DNA from: Nitrospira japonica
GTDB lineage: Bacteria; Nitrospirota; Nitrospiria; Nitrospirales; Nitrospiraceae
Length of the DNA: 64,000 nt
Assembly (NCBI RefSeq): GCF_900169565.1
Contig: NZ_LT828648.1
Span: 3,322,501-3,386,500, forward strand
Reading direction: 5' to 3'
In this document: positions 29,073-37,126 of the stretch, one piece after another
How positions within the stretch are numbered: position 1 is the first letter of the stretch
Layout: each line of letters starts with the position of its first letter
Notes under the pieces: generated by a model
Seen by the model: the letters and a program-made list of their open reading frames with translations, nothing else
What the model was told of the DNA's origin: nothing
Databases searched by the model: none
Position numbers and translations under genes: made by a program

Positions 29073-30209
29073 CTACCGAACGAGCGGTGGCGAACCGGCC
29101 AGTTCGGCGGTGCGCCCGGGTCGTTTCGCCGTACCGACATCGAGCGAGGCGGCAGCCATGTAATCTCGAACCGCAGGAAGCAATGCCGCGCTCTGAACGC
29201 GGTACCCATTTCCATTCGCGTGTCCATCGTAGGGCAAATGGTAGAGTTCTTCCTTTGCGTATCCGGAACGCACGAACCAGGGAAGCGTCTCAACCGTCGG
29301 AATACCGATTGATCTGGCAAGATCCTGGATCCGTTGCACCTGACTCGATTGTCCAGGTTCCATCGGAGTTGGAACGCCGATACGTTGATGTGTGGGGTAC
29401 ACGTTAAACAGGAAGCGCACTCTTCGGTCGGCCAAGAAACGTTGCATTTTCCTTAATGTATCGGCGTAAAGACTCCACCGGGATTCATATACTTCTCGCT
29501 CGACATCCGGAGCAGGTGATATTTCCACCGTCTGCGACGGCGCGCGGGCATGGATCGCCCAGGCGGCCCTGACCTTCAACATGTAGTTAAACAAGGCGGT
29601 GTCACGCAACAGACCATACACCAACTTGAATCCGGGTTTGGACTTGAGAAGGCGGTTGCGTTCCAGTGCGACGTATTGCGGCACTGCTGCACCCAGATCG
29701 CCAATGTCGTTTTCACTGAATGTCAAGATGACCATATCCGGATCCAGCGCCATTCCGCGCCGCACAAACTGCATCTGATCGACGATTGTTGTTCCGGGAA
29801 CCCCTCCATTGACAACCTCGACTTGGAAACCTTCCTTACGCAACTTCTGCTCAAGCAGCACGGACAACGTGTCGGAGTCATCGACGAATTCTCCGTACGT
29901 GCCGGAATCGCCGATGCAGAGGATGCGAACCGTATCGCTGGACTTTCGCCGATCGATCTCGGGCCCGCGATAACCGAGAGAATTGATTGTGACACGATAG
30001 TGCAAGCGAGGATGAGGTTTTTCGATAAGGCTTTGATTCGGCTCGAACATACCGGGCACACGGTCATATTCCGCCGCGGAAACCGTATGGACGCTTGCAA
30101 CGGACACGTACCCGGAAAGTCGCAAAGCCCCCTCTGCCGCAAGGATCGTCACCAACGAAAGGCCGATCAGAAGAATGGCATAATGCGCGGCGGTCCTGAG
30201 AGCTCGCAT
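29073..30209 (-). CDS. Membrane-anchored SGNH/GDSL-family hydrolase
   Basis: 378 residues. An N-terminal membrane segment (AILLIGLSLVTILAAEGALR) precedes a periplasmic SGNH domain. Block I is ILCIGDSGTYGEF with nucleophile Ser102, followed by a VVNGGVPGTT block, a SENDIGDL block III and a C-terminal LPYDGHANGNGYR with the Asp/His of the triad. Such proteins act as esterases or acetyltransferase-like enzymes on polysaccharides. The stop lies 30 bases before the DUF1080 gene and the ATG six bases after the PhyH gene stop, so all are co-transcribed. Substrate unknown; O-deacylation or acylation of a surface glycan is the likeliest job. Confidence 0.83.
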   Translation of the reverse strand: MRALRTAAHYAILLIGLSLVTILAAEGALRLSGYVSVASVHTVSAAEYDRVPGMFEPNQSLIEKPHPRLHYRVTINSLGYRGPEIDRRKSSDTVRILCIGDSGTYGEFVDDSDTLSVLLEQKLRKEGFQVEVVNGGVPGTTIVDQMQFVRRGMALDPDMVILTFSENDIGDLGAAVPQYVALERNRLLKSKPGFKLVYGLLRDTALFNYMLKVRAAWAIHARAPSQTVEISPAPDVEREVYESRWSLYADTLRKMQRFLADRRVRFLFNVYPTHQRIGVPTPMEPGQSSQVQRIQDLARSIGIPTVETLPWFVRSGYAKEELYHLPYDGHANGNGYRVQSAALLPAVRDYMAAASLDVGTAKRPGRTAELAGSPPLVR

Positions 30210-30215
30210 GCCCGG

Positions 30216-31115
30216 TCAGACCATCCCCATCACTGATCGCATTTTTGCCACGATGCGGCGCGGGTAATGCATCATATGATTCATTTCCATGACCGCTTCG
30301 ACCAACGAACGATTCATTATCTCCAAAGCAGGATGCCTCCGTTTTCTGACAAACCCGTGCTGGTAATTTCTCTTGTCCCCGAATCCCAACATCCGCTGAT
30401 CTTCTTGAGTCAGATTGCCTAAAAACGCGGCATTGAGCACTAAGGGATGATAGCGATAATACTCGATGTCCTCGCGTTGTAACGCTATGGCAGGATCGTG
30501 ATAATTCAGAAACACGGCCTGTCGGCTCTCTAAAACCGGCGTAGCCTGCCGATGGATACCAGACGTATCGAAAAGAAATGCGGATCCGGCCGGTCCGGTC
30601 ACCTGGACAATCCGATCCGCTGCAATGCCGGCGAGTTCACGGTCGGGAACGAGCCGGGGATGCTGTTGTCGATGACTCCCCTTGATATAGGAGAAGGCAC
30701 CCGACGAAACGTCCGTCAAATAGACGGCCAGCTTGATCTCTCGCGGAATATCCGAATTCATCTGTTGGTCGTACCAGGCATCTCCGTGCCAGCCGTGAAA
30801 GTCCGTTTTGGTCGGGAGCGACAACCACCCCTTGGCTTCCACGAGTTGTGTTCCCGGACCGATGTACTCATAGAGGATTTGTTTGACCAGGGGGTGCAGG
30901 GAGACATCTACAAACCCTTGGTCCAACGTCAAAACGTCCTGAATCATATGTCGAAACTTCTCCGTCCGCTCAAATCCCGGCACGTCGTTCCACGACATAC
31001 GTTGAAGCCTGGTCTCGAAAGCCTGCTGCATCGATAGCAACTGTGCCGGCGGGATGATCACCGGAAGGCGAACAAGCCCATCACGCTCTAGGAGCGTCGT
31101 CAATTCATGTGCCAT
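30216..31115 (-). CDS. Phytanoyl-CoA dioxygenase (PhyH) family Fe(II)/2-oxoglutarate oxygenase
   Basis: About 299 residues from the ATG at 31115, which has AAGG seven bases upstream and lies 11 bases inside the glycosyltransferase gene. The iron-binding facial triad is visible as H110-x-D112 in FHGWHGDAWYD and distal H188 in SGIHRQATPV, with Arg198 ten residues later for 2-oxoglutarate. LAVYLTDVSSGAFSYIKGSH is a further PhyH landmark. The family hydroxylates diverse small molecules, and the substrate cannot be deduced. The gene sits between a GT4 glycosyltransferase and an SGNH hydrolase, so a sugar, lipid carrier or peptide in glycan synthesis is a reasonable candidate. The frame upstream to 31232 runs inside the neighbour. 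Confidence 0.85.
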   Translation of the reverse strand: MAHELTTLLERDGLVRLPVIIPPAQLLSMQQAFETRLQRMSWNDVPGFERTEKFRHMIQDVLTLDQGFVDVSLHPLVKQILYEYIGPGTQLVEAKGWLSLPTKTDFHGWHGDAWYDQQMNSDIPREIKLAVYLTDVSSGAFSYIKGSHRQQHPRLVPDRELAGIAADRIVQVTGPAGSAFLFDTSGIHRQATPVLESRQAVFLNYHDPAIALQREDIEYYRYHPLVLNAAFLGNLTQEDQRMLGFGDKRNYQHGFVRKRRHPALEIMNRSLVEAVMEMNHMMHYPRRIVAKMRSVMGMV

Positions 31116-32316
31116 GTTCAACCTTGCCCGCATCGGACGTCTGCGTATCATACAGTGAAAGGGCCTGTGGCACGCGGGTCTCGTGAGAAAAACGCGCGAC
31201 CGCGTCACCTCTGGCCGCAAGGGCAATCTCATTCAGGAGTGGCCGGCACTCAGCCAACGCGGCGACATGCCGCGCCACAGCCGAATAATCCCCGGCGGCG
31301 ACCAAGAATCCGTTTTGTCCCGATCTCACGAACTCGGGAATTCCGCCGACGTAACTGGCGATCACGGGCAGCCCGCTGGCCATCGCTTCCAGAATCACCA
31401 ATCCTGCCGCCTCCTCCCACAGCGACGGGCAGATCAGGCAATCCGCAGCCTGCATGTAGCGGCACACGTCGGCACACAGCCCAAGAAATGTCGTCCGTTC
31501 GCCAACGCCCAATGATTCGACCAATTGCTCCAACTTCTCTCGCTCGGGACCGTCGCCAACGATCCAGAGCGAGACATGCGAGGGGAGCAGTGCCAAGGCG
31601 CGCAGTGCCGCATCGACTCCCTTTTCAGGAATGAGATGCGCGACGACGAGCATGACAAATCGACGCTCGCACCCCAAGGACGCCCGTACGACCTTCTTGG
31701 TTTCCACGTCCGGCTTGAACCGATCGGTGTTGACAAAATGATAATACCGACGGGGATTCTTCCAAACCTTTTGGTTCAGGAGATCGGAGTGAACATAGTT
31801 GCTGACCGCAAAGACGTCTGAATAGGCCGAGGCGAACCATTTGTGGCTCAGCCGCTTCAGCACATTTGTGGATCGCACAAAGGAGCGAGGACGGGAATTG
31901 TGATCGGTCAGGATATGCCTGATCTTCGGCCTGAGGAGCTTGAGAAGCGGCACATACGGATTGATCGGAGGATACAAATTCCAATGGATGACTTGGACAC
32001 GATGATCATCGGCCAGGCGAAGCAATCGCGCGAGCGCCGAAGCGCGGAATCTCCCTAAGCGAAGAGACGCCACCGGAAGGCCAGCCTTGCGGTACCGCAT
32101 GCCATGGCTCTCGTTAGGATCGCGGGAGAAAACGGGAACCAGCAGTCCGCCGCGATTGGACAATCCCTCCGATAAGAGAAAAATTTGCTCCTCCAAGGAG
32201 CCGAATTTCATGGAAGGATTGAGATTGACGAGATAGAGCACCCTGGCGGCACTACGACAGGGATCACTACCTCGCTCACTCGCAATAGTAGCTTCACAGT
32301 TGCTGTTACCGTTCAC
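31105..32316 (-). CDS. GT4-family glycosyltransferase
   Basis: About 403 residues with a GT-B fold. The N-terminal acceptor domain has VLYLVNLNPSMKFGSLEEQI and VQVIHWNLYPPINPYVPLLK. The C-terminal domain has VMLVVAHLIPEKGVDAALRA, LWIVGDGPEREKLEQLVESL, the PSLWEEAAGLVILEAMASGL segment with the conserved E-x7-E, and VGGIPEFVRSGQNGF. It transfers a sugar from an NDP-sugar donor. The GTG at 32316 is preferred, with GGGAG nine bases upstream, over the adjoining TTG at 32319. It is the first gene of the GT4-PhyH-SGNH-DUF1080 operon. No membrane segment is seen, so it acts on the cytoplasmic face. Confidence 0.9.
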   Translation of the reverse strand: MNGNSNCEATIASERGSDPCRSAARVLYLVNLNPSMKFGSLEEQIFLLSEGLSNRGGLLVPVFSRDPNESHGMRYRKAGLPVASLRLGRFRASALARLLRLADDHRVQVIHWNLYPPINPYVPLLKLLRPKIRHILTDHNSRPRSFVRSTNVLKRLSHKWFASAYSDVFAVSNYVHSDLLNQKVWKNPRRYYHFVNTDRFKPDVETKKVVRASLGCERRFVMLVVAHLIPEKGVDAALRALALLPSHVSLWIVGDGPEREKLEQLVESLGVGERTTFLGLCADVCRYMQAADCLICPSLWEEAAGLVILEAMASGLPVIASYVGGIPEFVRSGQNGFLVAAGDYSAVARHVAALAECRPLLNEIALAARGDAVARFSHETRVPQALSLYDTQTSDAGKVEHGT

Positions 32317-32546
32317 CAAACGCCACTCCCATTCAAGACAGCACTATCTTTCTCCAGGCATGACGAGAGCCTGTGGAAGCCAGGAAAACCCTAACGATGG
32401 GATTCAAGCATCTCAGGTTGAAAGTTTCAAGACGCCAGAAGGGGGATACTCATTTTTTATGGGAGACTGTATACAATCGAGGACAGGAAGAATGGCATTT
32501 AGTGTAATCTCAATGGCTTATATCTCTAGCGTAATTGGAGTGACCA

Positions 32547-32924
32547 TTAATACAGCATTTTTCGGCACTTCTCTTCGAGCATTCTCGGGTCGATCGGCTT
32601 GGCCAGAAAGTCTTGTGCACCAGCCTTGATGGCTTCCAACGAATCCGCCCGTTCAGCGGTCGCAGACATCATAATCACCGGAATCTCGGGATAGATCTTG
32701 CGGAGCTCTCCAAGTACCAACATTCCGTCCATCCCAGGCAGCCTCAAGTCCAAGAGCACAAGCTGAACAGGAGAACGGTGATGCTCCAGAGCCATGGTCG
32801 CCAACGCCGAATATCCGTCGGTCATCAAGACTGTGTCGTACCCCAAGGACTGAAGACGGTCCTGCATGCTCTCGCCGATACACCGGTCGTCTTCGACGAT
32901 CATAATTCGAGCCGATTTACTCAC
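32547..32924 (-). CDS. Single-domain response regulator (CheY-like)
   Basis: 125 residues, receiver only. The acidic pocket is IMIVEDDRC, the phosphoacceptor is Asp59 in VLLDLRLPGMDG, and the conserved Lys109 lies in FLAKPID. There is no output domain, so it must act by protein interaction or phosphotransfer. The GTG start at 32924 overlaps the stop of the small upstream gene by four bases (GTGA); the longer open frame to 33041 lies inside that gene. It is third in a unit of cupredoxin, small protein and receiver. No kinase is in this unit, but a sensor kinase gene lies about 1.6 kb upstream. Confidence 0.87.
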   Translation of the reverse strand: MSKSARIMIVEDDRCIGESMQDRLQSLGYDTVLMTDGYSALATMALEHHRSPVQLVLLDLRLPGMDGMLVLGELRKIYPEIPVIMMSATAERADSLEAIKAGAQDFLAKPIDPRMLEEKCRKMLY

Positions 32925-33172
32925 TCCGACTCCATGGCCGCCGCCCGCACTCTCTTGAGCGTGTAGGTGAACCCCCGGCGACGAAGTTCGACATCCCCGC
33001 GACGGCTCAGGATATCCATGGCCAAAAACAGCTGCGCCCAACTCAGCTCCGGTACTTGGACGAGCATCTCTTCTATCGTAAAGCGGCGCCCGTCTTGGAG
33101 TCGGTCGAGGATCAAATCTTCGGGAAGACTATGATCGGCGTGTTCATAGGCGGCTGTCGATAAGGTGATCAT
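32921..33172 (-). CDS. Small conserved-looking protein, winged-helix-like
   Basis: 83 residues, acidic N-terminal half and basic C-terminus. It contains ILDRLQDGRRFTIEEMLVQV, SWAQLFLAMDILSRRGDVEL and RRRGFTYTLKRV, which read as three helices followed by a beta-wing, like a small winged helix-turn-helix domain. GGGAGGGG precedes the ATG. It is coupled to the CheY-like gene by a four-base overlap and starts 22 bases after the cupredoxin gene. It could be a DNA-binding partner of the receiver, in effect a split response regulator, but I do not recognise the family. Confidence 0.65.
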   Translation of the reverse strand: MITLSTAAYEHADHSLPEDLILDRLQDGRRFTIEEMLVQVPELSWAQLFLAMDILSRRGDVELRRRGFTYTLKRVRAAAMESE

Positions 33173-33194
33173 GCCCCTCCCTCCCTGCTGCAGG

Positions 33195-33614
33195 TTATTT
33201 CACCGAGTGAGCCGACGGTCCGGACATCTCCGTGGCCGCCTGTGACTCTACAACCACCAGCGTCCCCCGCATCACCGGATGCAATTCGCAATGATACGAG
33301 TACCGGCCCGGCGGCAACGGCGCGATGGCAAAACTGTTCTCCGGTGGCACAGCCAGCGACTGAAAGACGCATTGCCCGTCTTCCTTGAGGCACTCGTCGT
33401 GCCGAATGCTGTGCGGCGAGGCAGTCGCGTTGGACCACCGGACAGGTATTCCCGCAGACACCACCGCCAATGGCGGCTCGTAGTAGGGAGCCGAAGATTC
33501 AAAGAGGATCTCGACGATTCCCGTATCGCCGGGACCGGTTCCTCCGATCACCGGATCCGAACCGATCAGAAATATGCCGGCCAGCAGCGTCAGACTGCGT
33601 AGATGTGCGTTCAT
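33195..33614 (-). CDS. Periplasmic cupredoxin (plastocyanin-like blue copper protein)
   Basis: 139 residues. A signal peptide (SLTLLAGIFLIGS) precedes one cupredoxin domain. All four type-1 copper ligands are present: His68 in ASPHSIRHDE, and Cys109, His112 and Met115 in YHCELHPVMRG. The fold would carry electrons or bind copper in the periplasm. The start ATG at 33614 has GAGGGAG upstream; the open frame extends to 33656 without support. It is the first gene of a three-gene unit with a small winged-helix-like protein and a CheY-like receiver. A 124-base spacer separates it from the upstream two-component system on the same strand. Confidence 0.86.
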   Translation of the reverse strand: MNAHLRSLTLLAGIFLIGSDPVIGGTGPGDTGIVEILFESSAPYYEPPLAVVSAGIPVRWSNATASPHSIRHDECLKEDGQCVFQSLAVPPENSFAIAPLPPGRYSYHCELHPVMRGTLVVVESQAATEMSGPSAHSVK

Positions 33615-33710
33615 GGCTGACTCCCTCTCTTGATTGAATCGGTGCAACGGCTGCATCGGCTGGAATAGAGTCTAGCTCTGGAGCAATAAAGTCTCGATAT
33701 GTGAAGGATT

Positions 33711-33728
33711 CATTCCCCATAAGGAATG
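33711..33728. promoter_or_regulatory. Small inverted repeat upstream of the cupredoxin gene
   Basis: CATTCC (33711-33716) and GGAATG (33723-33728) form a perfect 6-base dyad around CCATAA, about 100 bases before the cupredoxin start, in a locally AT-rich stretch. It is a candidate operator for the adjacent OmpR-type regulator; dyads this short can occur by chance. Confidence 0.25.
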
Positions 33729-33780
33729 CATAAATATTGCGTTGATGCGATGAATTAGGAGAGAGAGCGGCAAAATAGGA

Positions 33781-34485
33781 TCAGGATGATGCGTCCCCAT
33801 CCTGGCAAAACCGATATCCGACACCAGGATCGGTAACGATGAAGCTGGGACGGGCGGGAACGAGTTCTATTTTCTTCCGAAGTTGGCCGATAAATACCCG
33901 AAGGTACTGCGCCTGATCCAGATAACCCTGCCCCCACACCGCCTGAAGGATCATGCGGTGCGTCAAAACTTTTCCTGCATGCTCGATCAGATATTTCAAG
34001 AGATCATATTCCGTCGGCGTCAACTTCACAGGTTGGTCGTCCAACAGAACTTCCCGTCGATCGAAATTCACACACATCCTGCCGGCGATGAATACCGGTC
34101 TTGCACTATGTGCGCCCGCAGCCCGTCTGAGCACCGACCGGATCCGGGCCAGCAGTTCTTCGGTCCCGAACGGTTTCGTCATGTAGTCGTCGGCACCGGA
34201 CTCGAGGGCTTCAACCTTTTTGGACTCATCGCCGATCGCAGACAGCACGATAATCGGCACGGTTGCCGACGAGCGGATGCGCCGTGTCACCTCGACTCCG
34301 CCGATGTCGGGCAGGAGCAGATCCACGATCACTACGTCGGGTCGTCGGTAGGTGAAAGACCGCAGGGCTTCCTCGCCGCTCACGGCCGTCTCGACCGCAT
34401 ATCCCCTATTCTCCAAATTGACCTGCAATGACCGACGGATTTGAGGTTCGTCATCCACGACCAGAATGCGCGCCCCCTGCGCCAT
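33781..34485 (-). CDS. OmpR/KdpE-type DNA-binding response regulator
   Basis: 234 residues. The receiver has VVDDEPQIRRSL, phosphoacceptor Asp55 in VIVDLLLPDIGG and Lys104 in YMTKPFGTEELLARIR. The C-terminal winged helix carries LTPTEYDLLKYLIEHAGKVL and RVFIGQLRKKIE with VTDPGVGYRF, which is most like KdpE. It would control transcription on phosphorylation by the adjacent kinase. AGGAG lies six bases before the ATG. It starts 16 bases after the kinase gene stop, so kinase and regulator are co-transcribed. No kdp transport genes are in the window, so the KdpE likeness is structural and not evidence of potassium control. Confidence 0.92.
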   Translation of the reverse strand: MAQGARILVVDDEPQIRRSLQVNLENRGYAVETAVSGEEALRSFTYRRPDVVIVDLLLPDIGGVEVTRRIRSSATVPIIVLSAIGDESKKVEALESGADDYMTKPFGTEELLARIRSVLRRAAGAHSARPVFIAGRMCVNFDRREVLLDDQPVKLTPTEYDLLKYLIEHAGKVLTHRMILQAVWGQGYLDQAQYLRVFIGQLRKKIELVPARPSFIVTDPGVGYRFCQDGDASS

Positions 34486-34501
34486 AAGATCTCCTATCGC
34501 A

Positions 34502-35905
34502 TCAGGTCTCTGTCGATCCCGACGGTCCTCGAAGCGGATCCCTCGAAGTCGTCAGGGTAAACATGATCGTCGTCCCCTCAGCCGGCACGGATGTCGCCAC
34601 AATTCGACCACCGTGAGCTTCCACGATAGCTTTGCAAATGGCCAGCCCCAAGCCGGTTCCTGGAATCCCGCCGTTCCTTGCGGACTGCGCGCGATAGAAA
34701 CGTTCGAAGATCCTGGACAATTCGTCTGCCGGGATGCCCGCTCCGGTATCGGAAACCGATACTTCTATCGTATCCCCCGCAACAGCCGCCGCCAATCGAA
34801 CCGAGGAGGAAGGAGCAGAAAATTTCACCGCGTTCTCGAGCAAATTGATGAGCACCTGCTGAATCTGCATCCCGTCGACGTATACGGGCGGAATATCGCT
34901 CGCCAGTTCGATCTTCAATACCCTCCCTTCCAGCACCGGGGCAGCCACCCGGATGGCCCCCTCAGCCAATTCGTCCAGCACGTGCCATTCGCGGCGGGAC
35001 GGCAGCCCCCCGGATTCCAGCCTGGACATGTCGAGCAGATTGCCGACGAAGCGATTCAGATGATCCAACTGCTTGTCCATGCTGCGAACAAATTCTTGTC
35101 GCACGGGGGATGACTGTGCGCCGGGATCATCGCGAAGGCTGAACAACATCGATTTGATCGCCGTTAATGGCGTCCGCAGTTCATGGGACACCGACGAGAG
35201 CAGCGCCGACTTCATCGCGTCGCTCTGGCGCAAGGCTTCCACGATGGCTCTTTCGCTTCGTTGTAGCGCCTTCTCCGTCTCGATAAATCGCCAGATCAGT
35301 AGAGACGTCACCGTCACCACCAGTAAGACTGTCCACGTCTCCCATTGAATCAATCGTCGGGAACGTGCCTCGGAGTAACGCGTCAGCAGTTCGACCGCCG
35401 CATTGGCCGTTTCCAAAAGCACGGCATTGTCAGCGAGCAACTCGTCTCGTGCGGCCGCCCGTTCGGGCGAAGCCGTTTGAGTCCGGAAATATCGATCCGC
35501 CTTGGCTTCGAAGGACTCCAGCAGCCGGCGTTGGTCCAGGAGTCGCTCACGAATCTCGGCAGTCGGCGCGCCGCTCAAGATGACAGCTTGCCGGTCACTG
35601 CGCACGATCACCGTCCCCCCGTTCAGCAGCGTATCCAGTCGCTCCCCAAGAGTTCGACGCGTTTGATCATAGGTCGACGGAAGTTCCTGTGCCGAGAGCA
35701 GGAGTTCCTTCATGTGCCGTTCGAGCAGCATCCGCTGACGGCCGGCCAAGTCGATCAACAATGCATCGGAATCGAGGCTCTGCAGGAACGTCATCGTCAG
35801 CGGGACAAAAGCGAGCAGCGTAATAACCAATAACCCGAAGATGCCGGCGACGGTCCATTTGGCGGGGCGCGCGTAGTCAGCCGGAGCAAGCACGATATCG
35901 GCCAT
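34502..35905 (-). CDS. Sensor histidine kinase with NarX/PilJ-type periplasmic domain
   Basis: 467 residues. Two membrane segments (about 19-40 and 191-206) bracket a helical periplasmic domain containing LIDLAGRQRMLLERHMKELL, the signature of type IV pili methyl-accepting/NarX-like sensors. The HisKA phosphoacceptor is His241 in SSVSHELRTPLTAI. HATPase motifs follow: N box in INLLENAVKFS, G1 in DTGAGIPADE, F box in IFERFYRAQ and G2 in GTGLGLAICKAI. It pairs with the KdpE-like regulator encoded 16 bases downstream. The ligand is unknown; NarX-type domains often sense small anions. GGAGG precedes the ATG. Confidence 0.92.
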   Translation of the reverse strand: MADIVLAPADYARPAKWTVAGIFGLLVITLLAFVPLTMTFLQSLDSDALLIDLAGRQRMLLERHMKELLLSAQELPSTYDQTRRTLGERLDTLLNGGTVIVRSDRQAVILSGAPTAEIRERLLDQRRLLESFEAKADRYFRTQTASPERAAARDELLADNAVLLETANAAVELLTRYSEARSRRLIQWETWTVLLVVTVTSLLIWRFIETEKALQRSERAIVEALRQSDAMKSALLSSVSHELRTPLTAIKSMLFSLRDDPGAQSSPVRQEFVRSMDKQLDHLNRFVGNLLDMSRLESGGLPSRREWHVLDELAEGAIRVAAPVLEGRVLKIELASDIPPVYVDGMQIQQVLINLLENAVKFSAPSSSVRLAAAVAGDTIEVSVSDTGAGIPADELSRIFERFYRAQSARNGGIPGTGLGLAICKAIVEAHGGRIVATSVPAEGTTIMFTLTTSRDPLRGPSGSTET

Positions 35906-36037
35906 CCCGACCTCCAGATTGCCTATTGTAGCAGCGATATGAACCGGTTCACCACGCCCGCGCTGAATCCTGCATCAGGATCGATCCTGCGTGATGCCAC
36001 AGATGAAGAGGAGTATACTTGAGAGCAGGAGGGCACT

Positions 36038-37126
36038 GTGCACCACGTGCTTGTCCTGGGCGCCGGCAAAATCGGATCGTTGATTACCTGTCTGCTGGCG
36101 GGACGTGACGATTATACGCTCTCCCTCGGAGACGTCACCCTAGACAGCCCAAAACGTCTCGTGGAAGACCTGGAACTTCCGCGGGTGACTCCGTACCTTC
36201 TCGACGCGCGGCATCCGGATAGTATCGGCGCATTTCTAAAGACGCATCCCGTGGATGCGGTGGTGTCCAGTCTTCCCTACTTTTGCAATCCACTCATCGC
36301 CGGACTCGCTCGCACCCATGACGTACATTACTTTGACCTCACCGAAGACGTCGAGGTCACTTGCCAAGTCAAGAGTCTCAGTGCGGGAGCGACTCGCGCC
36401 TTCGTGCCGCAATGCGGACTGGCCCCCGGCTTCATCAGCATCGTGGCGCACGACCTGATGACCCATTTCGAGAGTCTGGACACGGTCAAGATGCGAGTGG
36501 GAGCGCTGCCCGTTCATCCCAGCAATGCGCTCAAATATTCCCTCACCTGGTCCACCGACGGGTTGATCAACGAATATGGCAATCTCTGCTATGGCATCGA
36601 GCAGGGCGAGCGCATACCGCTTCAGCCCTTGGAAGGTTATGAGACCATCGAACTCGACGGTTTGCTGTACGAAGCGTTCAATACTTCCGGAGGGTTGGGC
36701 ATGCTGGCCGACTCCTATGCCGGAAGGGTCCGCACTATGAACTACAAAACCCTCCGTTATCCTGGTCACTGCGAAAAGATCCATCTCTTGATGAAGGATC
36801 TCAAGTTGAATGAGGACCGCGACACTCTGAAACGCATACTTGAGCGGGCAATACCCCAGACCCTGCAGGATGTCGTCCTCATCTATGCTTCGGTGACAGG
36901 CACCAGGGAGGGCGGATTTTTTGAGGAGAACTACGTGAAGAAGGTCTATCCGCAATGCATCGTGGGGAGACCCTGGTCAGCCATTCAGGTCACCACGGCC
37001 TCAAGCGTCTGCTGCGTCGTCGATCTTGTCCTGCAACACCCCGATTCCTATGCGGGATTCGTGACACAGGAAACATTCGGCCTGCAGGACTTCCTCGCCA
37101 ATGACTTCGGAGCCTGCTTCCGGTGA
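36038..37126 (+). CDS. Lysine 6-dehydrogenase-like / saccharopine dehydrogenase family oxidoreductase
   Basis: 362 residues. The Rossmann motif is VLVLGAGKIGSL at the N-terminus. The central part (VPQCGLAPGFISIVAHDLMT, RVGALPVHPSNALKYSLTWS) and NTSGGLGML...YKTLRYPGHCEKI match the C-terminal domain of lysine 6-dehydrogenase and related saccharopine dehydrogenases. The length is nearer lysine 6-dehydrogenase than a bifunctional enzyme. It would yield alpha-aminoadipate semialdehyde. The start is GTG 36038 with GGAGG upstream. The stop overlaps the aldehyde dehydrogenase gene by four bases, which supports consecutive steps. A saccharopine-cleaving activity (Lys9 type) is the main alternative, but no lysine-ketoglutarate reductase is seen here. 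Confidence 0.83.
   Translation: MHHVLVLGAGKIGSLITCLLAGRDDYTLSLGDVTLDSPKRLVEDLELPRVTPYLLDARHPDSIGAFLKTHPVDAVVSSLPYFCNPLIAGLARTHDVHYFDLTEDVEVTCQVKSLSAGATRAFVPQCGLAPGFISIVAHDLMTHFESLDTVKMRVGALPVHPSNALKYSLTWSTDGLINEYGNLCYGIEQGERIPLQPLEGYETIELDGLLYEAFNTSGGLGMLADSYAGRVRTMNYKTLRYPGHCEKIHLLMKDLKLNEDRDTLKRILERAIPQTLQDVVLIYASVTGTREGGFFEENYVKKVYPQCIVGRPWSAIQVTTASSVCCVVDLVLQHPDSYAGFVTQETFGLQDFLANDFGACFR

Noticed and set aside
34502-35905. KdpD potassium sensor
   Set aside because: The regulator resembles KdpE, but the kinase has a NarX/PilJ-type periplasmic domain and lacks the KdpD N-terminal and Usp domains; no kdpABC is present.
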